Positions 1 to 8,346 of a stretch of DNA of 64,000 bases are shown here, in pieces (the first letter of the stretch is position 1; every line of letters begins with the position of its first letter). The DNA comes from Microbacterium helvum (GTDB lineage Bacteria > Actinomycetota > Actinomycetes > Actinomycetales > Microbacteriaceae), in assembly GCF_014779795.1 (NCBI RefSeq), contig NZ_JACXZS010000001.1, positions 434,001-498,000 on the forward strand, in the 5' to 3' direction. The notes below the pieces were generated by a model. The model searched no databases, was not told the DNA's origin, and worked only from the letters and a program-made list of their open reading frames with translations. Made by a program: the position numbers and the translations under genes.

Positions 1-3000
1 CGACGTGGTGGCCGGCGCGAACGGCGTGTCGAGCGTTCCCACGTCGAACGTGAGCGCCTTCAGCGCGGGATTCGAGTCGTAGACCAGCGGCCGCGTCGTC
101 GCGATCCCGAAGACCCCGCCGGCGAACCCTCCGGTCGACTGGAACCTGACCGTCACGACGGGGATCGGATTCCCCTCCGCGTCGAGTACGAGGTTGCCCA
201 GCGCGTCGACCTTGTGACGTACGCCGGGGCCGTCGATGTACGTCCTCGAAATCTCGTCGACGACGTCATAGAAGACGTTCGTGCCCGCGGAATTCGTGAT
301 CGTCTGCGTCTTCAGCTTCACGTCGTCGAGGTACACATCGAAGCTGCGCCCGGAATCCCCGGAGTAATACGTGACCGCGAGCAGATTCTTCTCGGCTGCG
401 GGATCCACCTCGAGGTCCCAGCTGAACCATCCGCCCGAGTTCGCGTCGCGATATTGACGCCCGTTGAACGTTCCGACGGTCGAGTTCGCCGACGCCTTCT
501 TGTTCTTCTCCGCCTCGAAGTTGTTGTTGTCGAAATTGGTGAGCGAGTCGATGTACAACTCGGTCGTGCGCTGCGCCAGCTTGGAGTCCAAGATCCGCTG
601 CTGCGCCGCCTGCGAGTCGGGCGACTCGATGGTGACGTACATCGCATACCGCTCCTGGCTGCGCAGGTAATGCGGGGTGAAGCGCGTGCCATCGGCGTTG
701 CTCGTGCCTCGCACCTCGAACTGCACCTCACCGTCGGCGGAATCCTCGATGCGCACCAGGTTCTCCGACAGGGATGCCAGCCACGTGGCCGATGTACCCT
801 GCGCGACGACCAGCGACGAGAGCGCGTCGGGGTCGAGCTTGGGCACGCGCACGCCGATGCCGACCGGGGTGTACGCACCGAGGTCTTTCGTGCCCGCTCC
901 GGCACTGAGCACCGTCGGGCCGTACCTGAAGGCGACGAAGTCAGGATTGTCGGGCGCCGCGATCGCGACGAGCTTCATCGGCATCCGGTAGGTCACGACG
1001 TCGCCCGCGTCCAGACCGCGTAGCACGACATAGCCTTCGTCGATCGTCGGCTGGACCGCCTCAGCGTTGACGGCCACCGTGGGCTCTCCGTCGATCCAGT
1101 CCGGGACCCGCAGCCGCAACTCGGCGTCTTCTGCCACAGCCCCGCCGTCGGCCGCGCCGATCTCGAATGTCACCGTGTCACTCGTGGGGAGATCGGCCGT
1201 CTGCGTGACGCGCATGTTGGCGCCGGCGTATGAGAACGCCGAGCTGAAGAACATGTTCACCCAGACCGACGAGCGCCCCGTGAAGTAGATGGAGTCGCCC
1301 AGCTTGGAGAAGTTCTCCATGCCCGAGCCGGTGCAGCACCAGAAGTCGGTGAACGGCATCGAATAGAGCTTGTTGTACCCAGGCGCCATCGCCTGGAAGT
1401 ACGTCGTCATCCCGGTGTCGGGATTCTGCGACGACAGGATGTCGTTGATGTACGCCGTCTCGTAGAAGTCGGCATACCGCACATCCTGCGTGAGCTTGAA
1501 GAGCTCACGCGAGAGCTTCAGCATGTTGTAGACGTTGCAGGTCTCAGCCGTCTGCGGGTTGCCCGTCTCGCCCATCTCGGCGGCGTACCGGTACAGCTCA
1601 TCGGCACCGTGGAAGTGCTCGGCCTGGCTGTTCGCGCCCGTGACGTATGTGTGATGCTCTGCGACGATCTGCCAGAAGTTCTGCGCCGCGGTCAGATACA
1701 TCCCGAGGTCCTGCTTCTCAGCGGGCGTGAGCATCGCCAGGTATTCCGGGTTCTGCGTGAACACCGTGTACCGCTTGAGAGCGCCGATGACCTTGGGGAT
1801 CATCGTGTTGGCGTGCTTGCCGTTGAGCACGTCCTGCCCCGCCGCGAGGCTCCGGAACAGGCTCGTCTCGTCGAATGCCTCGGCCGCCGTCTTGATGTGC
1901 GGATTGCCGGTGAGGCGGAACAGCTCGTACAGCGCCTCGTTGGTGCCGCCGTACTCGGTGCGCAGCATCTGCGACTTGTCGGCGAGCGTGGACATGCGCC
2001 CGTAGAGGTACTCGCCCCAGCCTTCGGCGACGGCCAGCGCCCGATCGCCGAGCGCGGCGGGCGCGTAGCGCTTGATGTCGAGAAGCCCCGCCAGCACCTT
2101 GTGCATGTTGTAGTAGGGGACGATCACGGGGTCATCCGAGGCGCCACGCCCTTCGACCTGGTTGAACGCAGTCGGCCGGAACGGAGCGATGTAGCCCTGC
2201 TGCGCGGACCCCGCGTAGGAGTTCTGGACCTCTTCGAGCCCGCTCACGGCGTTGGTCAGCTGGGTGGCCAACGCCGCCTTGGTGGCCGTGTCGTCGCTCG
2301 CCGCGTACGACATCGCGAGGGCCGACATGTAATGACCGAAGGCGTGACCGCGGAAATTGGCCGAGGCGTTGCCGTTCTCCCAGCCTCCGTAGCCGCTTGC
2401 CGTCCGAGGCGTCAGACCCGCCGTCCGGGAGAACCAGTAGAGGAACGTGTCATAGCTGAGCGACAGCAGGTACTCCTGCTCCTTCTCCATGCCGTTCTTG
2501 AGGTAGTCGTCCGACAGCAGCACGTCCAGACCGGAGTCCTGCAGGCTCTCGGTCGGCGCCTGGACGGTCACCTCGAAGGTCCGCGTCGACGCCGGTCCCC
2601 CGGCGTAACGGACCGACGCCGTCAGGGTGACCACCGCGTCCTCCGCTCCGGCGTCCGGGAGGTGCACCGTGCCGTCGTCCTCGATGACCGCCGGGTCGGA
2701 TGACGCCCACGAGATGGCCGACCCGCTGGAGCCGGTGGTCGGCAGCGACAGATCGACGAGCGTGGACGACGGCACCACCAGAGCCGCAGCGTCCTGAGCA
2801 GCGATGGCGGCCTTGTCGATGACCCCGCCTCCTTCTTCGTACAGGGCGGCCACATCGGCCACCGTCGTGACACCGGCATAGAGGCGGTACTGGTCGAGAG
2901 CCGCCTTCAGGAATGCGCCGTTGTAGTTCGGCCCGTTGTAGCCGATGGTCTTCGGCACATCGGCGTCGGGTGCGATGATGCCCGTCGCGTCGCCGGCGAT

Positions 3001-3618
3001 CGCCGAAGCGACGGTCGAGGGCACGCGCACGCCGTTGCGGTAGAAGACGACGTTCTTGGACGGCCCGTCATACGTCACGACGATGTGCGTCCACGCGCCC
3101 GCGGGGAAGAACGCGTTGCGATCGCTCTGCTGCACCCGCACCTTGTAGGGCTGACCGGATGCCGGGCCGATCGAGATCACGAGAGGGCTGCTGCTGCTCT
3201 CGGACGAGACATAGAAGCCGTCGCTGTTGAACGCCTTCTTGTTCCACGTGATGATCTCTTCGCCAGACATCGGCGCAGCGGGCTTCAGCCAGAACGACAA
3301 TGAGAGGCTCGTGGGCAGCAGGTCGGTGCTGGTGCCCAGGTCGAGGTACGAGGAGCTGAGCGCGATCGCACTGGAACCCGGTGCGACGCCTGGGACGTAC
3401 GTCGCTGTCGGCGCGGCGCCACCGGGCTTCATGAGCTGGACGGGGTGGGCCGACGGGCCGGTGTCGGTCACCGTGTTCTCGAACGTCAGTTCCAGAACGG
3501 GCGGGCCGACCGTCAGCTCATCCGCGGCGTGCGCCGGCGTGGTACCGGCGGCGAGGATGAGCGCGATCGCCGAAACGACTGCAGCGGGCGCCCAGCGGCG
3601 TGATCGGTGGTGCGTCAT
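1..3618 (-). CDS. Secreted GH127-type beta-L-arabinofuranosidase (DUF1680), C terminus beyond window
   Basis: An open frame of 1206 codons runs from an ATG at 3618 off the left edge, so the C terminus is missing. It starts with an export signal of about 31 residues (basic start, hydrophobic core, PAHA cleavage site). A LamG-like jelly-roll follows at about residues 45-215, an atrophied Ig-like domain at about 225-330, and a GH127/DUF1680 alpha-barrel from about 345. The zinc/catalytic set known for GH127 is visible: an E-T-C motif near residue 690 and a Cys-Cys pair (WCCTG) near 761. Family knowledge predicts extracellular release of beta-L-arabinofuranose from plant or microbial glycans, with the LamG part binding carbohydrate. 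Exact substrate is unknown. A GAGGAA sequence precedes the ATG, and two operator-like sites lie just upstream. Confidence 0.88.
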   Translation of the reverse strand, partial: MTHHRSRRWAPAAVVSAIALILAAGTTPAHAADELTVGPPVLELTFENTVTDTGPSAHPVQLMKPGGAAPTATYVPGVAPGSSAIALSSSYLDLGTSTDLLPTSLSLSFWLKPAAPMSGEEIITWNKKAFNSDGFYVSSESSSSPLVISIGPASGQPYKVRVQQSDRNAFFPAGAWTHIVVTYDGPSKNVVFYRNGVRVPSTVASAIAGDATGIIAPDADVPKTIGYNGPNYNGAFLKAALDQYRLYAGVTTVADVAALYEEGGGVIDKAAIAAQDAAALVVPSSTLVDLSLPTTGSSGSAISWASSDPAVIEDDGTVHLPDAGAEDAVVTLTASVRYAGGPASTRTFEVTVQAPTESLQDSGLDVLLSDDYLKNGMEKEQEYLLSLSYDTFLYWFSRTAGLTPRTASGYGGWENGNASANFRGHAFGHYMSALAMSYAASDDTATKAALATQLTNAVSGLEEVQNSYAGSAQQGYIAPFRPTAFNQVEGRGASDDPVIVPYYNMHKVLAGLLDIKRYAPAALGDRALAVAEGWGEYLYGRMSTLADKSQMLRTEYGGTNEALYELFRLTGNPHIKTAAEAFDETSLFRSLAAGQDVLNGKHANTMIPKVIGALKRYTVFTQNPEYLAMLTPAEKQDLGMYLTAAQNFWQIVAEHHTYVTGANSQAEHFHGADELYRYAAEMGETGNPQTAETCNVYNMLKLSRELFKLTQDVRYADFYETAYINDILSSQNPDTGMTTYFQAMAPGYNKLYSMPFTDFWCCTGSGMENFSKLGDSIYFTGRSSVWVNMFFSSAFSYAGANMRVTQTADLPTSDTVTFEIGAADGGAVAEDAELRLRVPDWIDGEPTVAVNAEAVQPTIDEGYVVLRGLDAGDVVTYRMPMKLVAIAAPDNPDFVAFRYGPTVLSAGAGTKDLGAYTPVGIGVRVPKLDPDALSSLVVAQGTSATWLASLSENLVRIEDSADGEVQFEVRGTSNADGTRFTPHYLRSQERYAMYVTIESPDSQAAQQRILDSKLAQRTTELYIDSLTNFDNNNFEAEKNKKASANSTVGTFNGRQYRDANSGGWFSWDLEVDPAAEKNLLAVTYYSGDSGRSFDVYLDDVKLKTQTITNSAGTNVFYDVVDEISRTYIDGPGVRHKVDALGNLVLDAEGNPIPVVTVRFQSTGGFAGGVFGIATTRPLVYDSNPALKALTFDVGTLDTPFAPATTS

Positions 3619-3646
3619 CACAGGTTCCTCGCATCGTCGCGCGTGA

Positions 3647-3680
3647 ATGTTACCGAGAACACGCTGATGTTAGCGATAAC
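3647..3680 (-). promoter_or_regulatory. Promoter with two LacI-type operators for the GH127 gene
   Basis: Two imperfect palindromes, GTTACCGAGAAC (3649-3660) and GTTAGCGATAAC (3669-3680), have centres exactly 20 bp apart, two helical turns. The first overlaps a minus-strand TAACAT (-10-like, 3652-3647) about 29 nt before the GH127 start codon. GTTA-N4-TAAC half-sites fit LacI-family sugar-responsive repressors. The repressor gene is not in this window. Confidence 0.6.
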
Positions 3681-3730
3681 GGGTCCGGCAGGTCAAGTGT
3701 GGGATTCCAAAGCGCTGGCAGGCTGGTGGC

Positions 3731-4582
3731 ATGCGCATCGCCCTCACCGGCTCGTCCGGAAAGCTCGGCACCGTCGTCGCCCGCGAACTGCGCGCGGCCG
3801 GCCACGACGTCATCGGCCTCGACATGGTCGGGGCCCGCGGTCCCGGCTTCGTGCAGGTAGACCTCACCGACTACGGCCAGGTCGTCGACGCCCTCACCGC
3901 CGTCAACGACCGCCACAACGGGTTCGACGCGGTCGTGCATCTCGGCGCGATCCCGGCCCCCGGCATCCGCTCCGACGTCGCGACATTCCACAACAACATG
4001 AACGCGACGTTCAACGTGTTCTGGGCCGCCGTGCGGCTGGGGATCCGCAAGATCGTGTACGCGTCGAGCGAGACCGTGTTGGGCCTGCCGTTCGACGTGC
4101 CTCCGCCGTACATCCCCGTCGACGAGGAGTACCCGCCCCGGCCCGAGTCGGTGTACTCGCTCGTGAAGACCCTCGAAGAGCGCATGGCCGTCGAGCTCGT
4201 GCGCTGGCACCCCGACCTGTCGATCACGGGACTGCGGTTCTCGAACGTCATGGTCCCAGAGGACTACGCGGCGTTCCCGTCGTACGACGACGACGCGACC
4301 ACGCGCAAGTGGAACCTGTGGGGCTACATCGACGCACGCGACGGCGCTCAGGCCGTCGAACGCGCGCTGCAGGTCGCGCCGCCCGGTTTCGAGACGTACA
4401 TCATCGCCGCCGCCGACACCGTGATGTCGCGCCCGAACGCCGAGCTCGTGGCCGAGGTGTTCCCCGGCGTCGAGACCCGGGAACTCGGGGAGCACGACAC
4501 GCTCCTGTCGATCGACAAGGCCCGCCGCCTGCTGGGGTACCACCCGCAGCACTCGTGGCGGGACCACGTCTCCGGATCATGA
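3731..4582 (+). CDS. NAD(P)-dependent SDR epimerase/uronate dehydrogenase-like oxidoreductase
   Basis: A 283-residue extended short-chain dehydrogenase. The N-terminal Rossmann motif TGSSGKLG binds NAD(P), and Y-x3-K appears as YSLVK at about residues 143-147. The start IALTGSSGKLGTVVARELRA resembles uronate dehydrogenases and sugar epimerases that act in the cytoplasm. It is divergent from the GH127 gene, which would suit sugar use, but the substrate cannot be read from sequence. No Shine-Dalgarno is seen; CAGGCT at 3719-3724 ends 6 nt before the ATG, so the mRNA may be leaderless. Its stop overlaps the ATG of the next gene. Confidence 0.8.
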   Translation: MRIALTGSSGKLGTVVARELRAAGHDVIGLDMVGARGPGFVQVDLTDYGQVVDALTAVNDRHNGFDAVVHLGAIPAPGIRSDVATFHNNMNATFNVFWAAVRLGIRKIVYASSETVLGLPFDVPPPYIPVDEEYPPRPESVYSLVKTLEERMAVELVRWHPDLSITGLRFSNVMVPEDYAAFPSYDDDATTRKWNLWGYIDARDGAQAVERALQVAPPGFETYIIAAADTVMSRPNAELVAEVFPGVETRELGEHDTLLSIDKARRLLGYHPQHSWRDHVSGS

Positions 4583-5148
4583 GCGAAGACCCGCGCCTCG
4601 CCGCCGCCCGGTATCGCGCCGCCCACGAGGGCGACGGCAGCGGTGACGCGGATGCCGGCGAGTCGCGGTCGCAGGCCGCACAGGCCTACTCGGCACTCGA
4701 TCGCGCCGCGGTCGTCGAGACCGCGATCCAGCAGGCGATCCGCCGGGGCGAGTTCGACGACCTGCCAGGGGCAGGCAAGCCCATCCCCGGGCTCGGAGAG
4801 ACGCACGACCCGGACTGGTGGATACGCCGCAAGATCGAGACCGAGAACCTCACCGGCCTCGGCCCGCCCGCACTCATGCTGCGCGTCGAGGCGGAGCAGC
4901 TCGACGCACGCCTGGACGAGTTCACGCGGGAATCCGAGGTGCGCATCGAGCTGGAGGACTTCAACCGCCGCGTCATCGAGGCCCGGCGTCAGCTGCTCGG
5001 CGGCCCACCGGTCGTCACGCCGACGCGCGACATCGAAGCCGACGTCGCCGCATGGAGTCTCCGTCGCGCAGCTCTCGCCGCCGCCGAGACGGAGGCGAGG
5101 GATGCCGCACCGCCGACGCGCCGGCCGTGGTGGCGACGGCGGGCATAG
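4579..5148 (+). CDS. DUF1992 (DnaJ-homologue C28-like) protein
   Basis: A 189-residue protein whose centre matches DUF1992: AIQQAIRRGEFDDLPGAGKP, then LTGLGPPALMLR and a charged helical part. The molecular function of the family is not settled; human DNAJC28 carries the same domain. No membrane or export signal is seen. The ATG overlaps the upstream stop codon (ATGA), so it is probably translated with the dehydrogenase. The C terminus is rich in arginine and tryptophan (RPWWRRRA). This start was chosen because it coincides with the overlap, although the frame stays open far upstream. Confidence 0.85.
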   Translation: MSEDPRLAAARYRAAHEGDGSGDADAGESRSQAAQAYSALDRAAVVETAIQQAIRRGEFDDLPGAGKPIPGLGETHDPDWWIRRKIETENLTGLGPPALMLRVEAEQLDARLDEFTRESEVRIELEDFNRRVIEARRQLLGGPPVVTPTRDIEADVAAWSLRRAALAAAETEARDAAPPTRRPWWRRRA

Positions 5149-5171
5149 GCCGCCGGCATCCACCCTCTCGA

Positions 5172-5462
5172 TCAGGGGTTCGGGTTCGTCGCCTTGCCGT
5201 CGAGCCACAGGACGTTGGTCACGTCGGAGTGCGTGCCGTCGGTGCCGACGTGCTTCTCGCTGATCTGCGGGCCCTTGGTGATGACGTGCACGAGCGCCAT
5301 CGCGTGACCGCGGCCGAGGCCGTAGTCCGCGGCGAGCCACTCGATGATGGGGGTGGCCTTGGTCTTCTCGTCGAAGCCCTTGGCGTGCGCCTCGTCGACG
5401 AGCTGGCGCGGTGTGCGTCCGGTCTTCGTCTCGATGTTGTCGAGGTATGCCTGGAACGACAT
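5172..5462 (-). CDS. DUF4287 domain protein
   Basis: A 96-residue protein beginning MSFQAYLDNIETKTGRTP, the typical DUF4287 start, followed by a helical segment GFDEKTKATPIIEWLAADYG and GRGHAMALVHVIT. The family is small, cytoplasmic and of unknown function. AGGAGA lies 7 nt before the ATG. It is the second gene of an apparent operon, 15 bp after the cupin gene. No export or membrane segment is visible. Confidence 0.85.
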   Translation of the reverse strand: MSFQAYLDNIETKTGRTPRQLVDEAHAKGFDEKTKATPIIEWLAADYGLGRGHAMALVHVITKGPQISEKHVGTDGTHSDVTNVLWLDGKATNPNP

Positions 5463-5477
5463 GGGTCTCTCCTGTGC

Positions 5478-5873
5478 TCAGTCTTCGGTGGGAAGGTCGC
5501 CGGGGATGTCGAGGATACCGGGGGCGTCCTGCCACTCCTGGATGATGCGGTCGGACGCGTGGATGCACAGCACGCGCAGACGCCCGGTGCCGCTGTTCTT
5601 GAAACCGTGCCACACGTCTGCGGGGCCGGTGGCGGTGTCGCCGGCGACCGCGTGCAGCACGACGTCGCCGATCGTGATGCGCGCCTCGCCTTCGAGCACC
5701 ACCCAGGTCTCGGCGTACGGGTGGCGGTGCAGGTCCGGACCTTGTCCGGGCTCGTTGTCGACGAAGAAGTACGACACGGCGGCGTCGTGCTCGGCACCGA
5801 TGAAGCGGCGGGTGCGGCCGGTGCCGATGCCGAGCCCGGCCGCAGGGACGATGGTGGGAGTCGCGGTGTTCAT
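5478..5873 (-). CDS. Cupin-domain protein
   Basis: A 131-residue single cupin. The metal-binding motif 1 is DLHRHPYAETW (H-x-H with the downstream Glu) and motif 2 is GPADVWHGFKN (His). Such proteins are small metal-dependent enzymes or sensors; the substrate is unknown. The ATG at 5873 was preferred, though an upstream in-frame ATG would add nine residues. It lies 45 bp from, and divergent to, the ArsR-like regulator gene, which probably controls it, and upstream of DUF4287 on the same strand. Confidence 0.8.
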   Translation of the reverse strand: MNTATPTIVPAAGLGIGTGRTRRFIGAEHDAAVSYFFVDNEPGQGPDLHRHPYAETWVVLEGEARITIGDVVLHAVAGDTATGPADVWHGFKNSGTGRLRVLCIHASDRIIQEWQDAPGILDIPGDLPTED

Positions 5874-5906
5874 GACTTCAGCCTCGTCGTGCGGCATCCC
5901 CCGCCC

Positions 5907-5918
5907 TATAGTTTCGAT
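5907..5918 (+). promoter_or_regulatory. Leaderless -10 element for the ArsR-like gene
   Basis: TATAGT at 5907-5912 ends 6 nt before the GTG at 5919, which places the transcript start on or next to the start codon. No Shine-Dalgarno precedes the GTG. The same short region must also contain the cupin promoter on the other strand. Confidence 0.6.
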
Positions 5919-6908
5919 GTGGATCGAAAGTTCGTCGATTTCCAGCTCGCGCCCGACGATCTCACCGCGATCCGGTTCGGGATCTCGCCGGGCCACGAAC
6001 TGTGTCATGCGGTGCGCGCCCTGCTGCGCCCCGACGAGTACCCGCTGCAGTGGGGGTGGATGAGGGCGTACCGCGACCGCATCCCGCGCGAGGACTTCGA
6101 GGTGCTCGCGCTGCTGATCCGCGAGGAGGGGTACTTCCCCGACTTCCTCACCACCACACCGACCTGGGAGCTCACCCCCGAGGCCGAGGCGGAGCGCCTG
6201 CGCGACATCGACGACGAGCGCTTCGAGGTCGACATGACGAAGGTGCTGGTGCGGTCGGCGGGCGCCCGTCGCGTCGCCGTCCAGCACATGCTCGATCAGC
6301 CCGACCGAGCCCGCGCGATGATCGCCGGCGCATGGCTGTCGGTCTGGAGCACCGCGGTCGCCCCGGTGTGGGCGCCGCTGGAGCGACTGCTGCGCGCCGA
6401 CATCGCCGTGCGCACGCGACGCATCGCCGAGAGCGGCATCGGCGACATGATCCAGACGCTGCACGACCGCGTGCAGTGGTCGGACGGCGCTGTGCGCGTC
6501 ACGATGCGCATCTGGAGCGAGGTGGTCGACTGTCGCGGCAGCGGTCTCGTGCTCGTGCCGTCGGTCATGGGGACGACGGGATGCTTCGTGCTCACCGAGC
6601 CGCCGGCCCAGCCCACCCTCTTCTACCCCGCCCACGGCGTCACCGCGACCTGGGCGCGCGACGCGGCCGACGCGGCCGCGGCCCTCGGCGCCCTGCTCGG
6701 CCCGGCGCGGGCCCGCATCCTGCGGGACGCGCACGAGCCGCGCACGACGTCGCAGGTGGCGAGCGACACCGGCCTCGCGATCTCGACCGCCTCGCACCAT
6801 CTCGCGGTGCTGCGCGACGCCGGGCTCGTGGCCAGCACCCGTGACGGCGCGCGCGTGCTGCACCGCCGCAGTCCACTGGGCGAGGCGATGGTCGGCGCCG
6901 TGCTCTGA
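5919..6908 (+). CDS. ArsR-type HTH regulator with DUF5937-like N-terminal domain
   Basis: A 329-residue protein. The C-terminal 75 residues form a winged helix (LLGPARARILRDAHEP, TTSQVASDTGLAISTASHHL, VLRDAGLVAS) of the ArsR/HTH_20 class. The long N-terminal region resembles the DUF5937 segment fused to such helices in actinobacteria. No metal-binding cysteine pair is seen in the HTH, so ligand sensing is probably by the N-terminal domain. The GTG start was chosen because a -10 hexamer sits 6 nt upstream; the frame is open much further upstream without a promoter. Likely regulates the divergent cupin gene and itself. Confidence 0.75.
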   Translation: MDRKFVDFQLAPDDLTAIRFGISPGHELCHAVRALLRPDEYPLQWGWMRAYRDRIPREDFEVLALLIREEGYFPDFLTTTPTWELTPEAEAERLRDIDDERFEVDMTKVLVRSAGARRVAVQHMLDQPDRARAMIAGAWLSVWSTAVAPVWAPLERLLRADIAVRTRRIAESGIGDMIQTLHDRVQWSDGAVRVTMRIWSEVVDCRGSGLVLVPSVMGTTGCFVLTEPPAQPTLFYPAHGVTATWARDAADAAAALGALLGPARARILRDAHEPRTTSQVASDTGLAISTASHHLAVLRDAGLVASTRDGARVLHRRSPLGEAMVGAVL

Positions 6909-6961
6909 CGCCCAGCACGAGAGCGGATGCCGCCGCCCGGCCGCCGTCCAGGCTCCGCCGG

Positions 6962-7065
6962 TAGACTGGCACTGCCATCCACGATGTGCATCACCTGCCC
7001 GCGCCGTCTGCGCGGGGCAAGGCGGCACGATCAGCCGCCCCCGCGGCCAGAGAGCCAGGAGCCAG
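6962..7065 (+). promoter_or_regulatory. Promoter and hairpin leader of the MFS gene
   Basis: TAGACT at 6962-6967 is a good -10 element. A transcript from about 6974 would have a 90-nt leader with a perfect 7-bp GC stem (6998-7004 with 7010-7016, loop 7005-7009) before the AGGAG site at 7057-7061. The leader may be regulatory, or simply structured. Confidence 0.4.
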
Positions 7066-8328
7066 ATGCACACCGCCATGTCACCCGCCGACACCGCCAC
7101 GATTCGCGCCGAGCGCAGTCCCAGCCTCATCCGCGAAGCAGGCTACTCGTACTTCCCGATTGCCCTGATCGCCCGCCTGCCGTTCGCGATGATGGTCGTC
7201 GGCATCCTCACCCTCGTCGTCTCGGCGCGAGGCTCGCTCGCCCTCGGCGGCGCGACGAGCGCCATGACCGGCCTCGGCACGGCTCTCGTCGGGCCCCTGC
7301 TCGGGGCCGCGGCCGACCGGTTCGGCCAGCGCCGCGTGCTGCTGATCGCGGGCACCGCGAACAGCCTGCTGCTCGTCGCGATGGCCTGGCTCGCGTTCGC
7401 TCCGGTGATGGATGCCGCCCTGCTGGGTGTCGCGTTCCTCATCGGCGCGACGATGCCCCAGGTGGCGCCGCTCTCGCGCAGTCGCCTGGTGGGCATCATC
7501 GGCCGCGCGTTCCCCGCCTCTCGTCGGACGAAGGTCGTGAACGGCGCCATGGCGTACGAGTCCGCCGCCGACGAGATCGTCTTCGTGTTCGGTCCGGTGA
7601 TCGTCGGGCTGCTCGCGACCACGCTGAACCCGGCCGCCCCGGTCATCGGCGCGGCGATCCTCGCCCTCGTCTTCGTGAGCGCGTTCGCACTGCATCCCAC
7701 CGCCCGCACGGTCGCCGCGCACGGCGACGCCGGTCCGGCCCAGGCGCCCGCCCGCGAACTGTTCCGCGCGGGCGTGCTCGCACCCGCCGCCGGGGCGCTC
7801 GGCATGGGGCTCTTCTTCGGCTCGATGCTCACCTCGCTCACGGCGTTCATGGCAGAGCGCGGCGTGCCCGAACAGGCCGGGCTCGTCTACGGGGCGATGG
7901 GCATCGGCTCGGCGGCGCTGGCCCTGGGCGTCGCCCTCTTCCCGGCACGGTTCACGCTGCCCGCCCGCTGGCTGACCTTCGCCGCCGTGCTCGTGGCGGG
8001 CACGTTCGCGCTGCCGTTCGTCGACAGCGTCGCAGGGATCGCCGTGGCCCTGCTCGTCATCGGCGTCGGCATCGGGCCGACGCTCGTGACCCAGTACAGC
8101 CTCGCCGCCGGCTACAGCCCGCAGGGCCGGTCGGCCACGGTCATGACGATGCTGGGCTCGGCCGTCGTGGTGGGACAGTCGGCAGCATCCGCTCTTGTGG
8201 GCCTCATCGCCGACGGCGCGGGTGCACGCGCCGCGCTGGTCGCGCCCGTGGTCGCCGCCGCGGTCGTGCTCGCCGCGGGCGTCTGGAACCTGCTGGCCAC
8301 CCGGCGCCGCAGCCGCGCGCAGCACTGA
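7066..8328 (+). CDS. MFS transporter
   Basis: A 420-residue major facilitator with about twelve hydrophobic segments and the loop 2-3 signature in the form GAAADRFGQRRVLL. Topology suggests a proton-driven exporter in the cytoplasmic membrane; the substrate is unknown. AGGAG at 7057-7061 fits the ATG at 7066 rather than a second in-frame ATG at 7078. It follows the ArsR-like gene after 157 bp with its own promoter and structured leader. It may be under control of that regulator, but no shared operator was found. Confidence 0.85.
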   Translation: MHTAMSPADTATIRAERSPSLIREAGYSYFPIALIARLPFAMMVVGILTLVVSARGSLALGGATSAMTGLGTALVGPLLGAAADRFGQRRVLLIAGTANSLLLVAMAWLAFAPVMDAALLGVAFLIGATMPQVAPLSRSRLVGIIGRAFPASRRTKVVNGAMAYESAADEIVFVFGPVIVGLLATTLNPAAPVIGAAILALVFVSAFALHPTARTVAAHGDAGPAQAPARELFRAGVLAPAAGALGMGLFFGSMLTSLTAFMAERGVPEQAGLVYGAMGIGSAALALGVALFPARFTLPARWLTFAAVLVAGTFALPFVDSVAGIAVALLVIGVGIGPTLVTQYSLAAGYSPQGRSATVMTMLGSAVVVGQSAASALVGLIADGAGARAALVAPVVAAAVVLAAGVWNLLATRRRSRAQH

Positions 8329-8346
8329 GCTCGGTTTCGCGCGTGT

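Noticed and set aside
4818..5918. Upstream open part of the ArsR-like frame
   Set aside because: It runs through DUF1992, DUF4287 and cupin genes on either strand and has no family similarity; the GTG with a -10 element at 5907 is a better start.
6984..7065. Cys-containing leader peptide (begins MCITCPRR) before the MFS gene
   Set aside because: The frame continues past the MFS start without a stop nearby and has no ribosome site; the hairpin is kept only as a possible leader structure.
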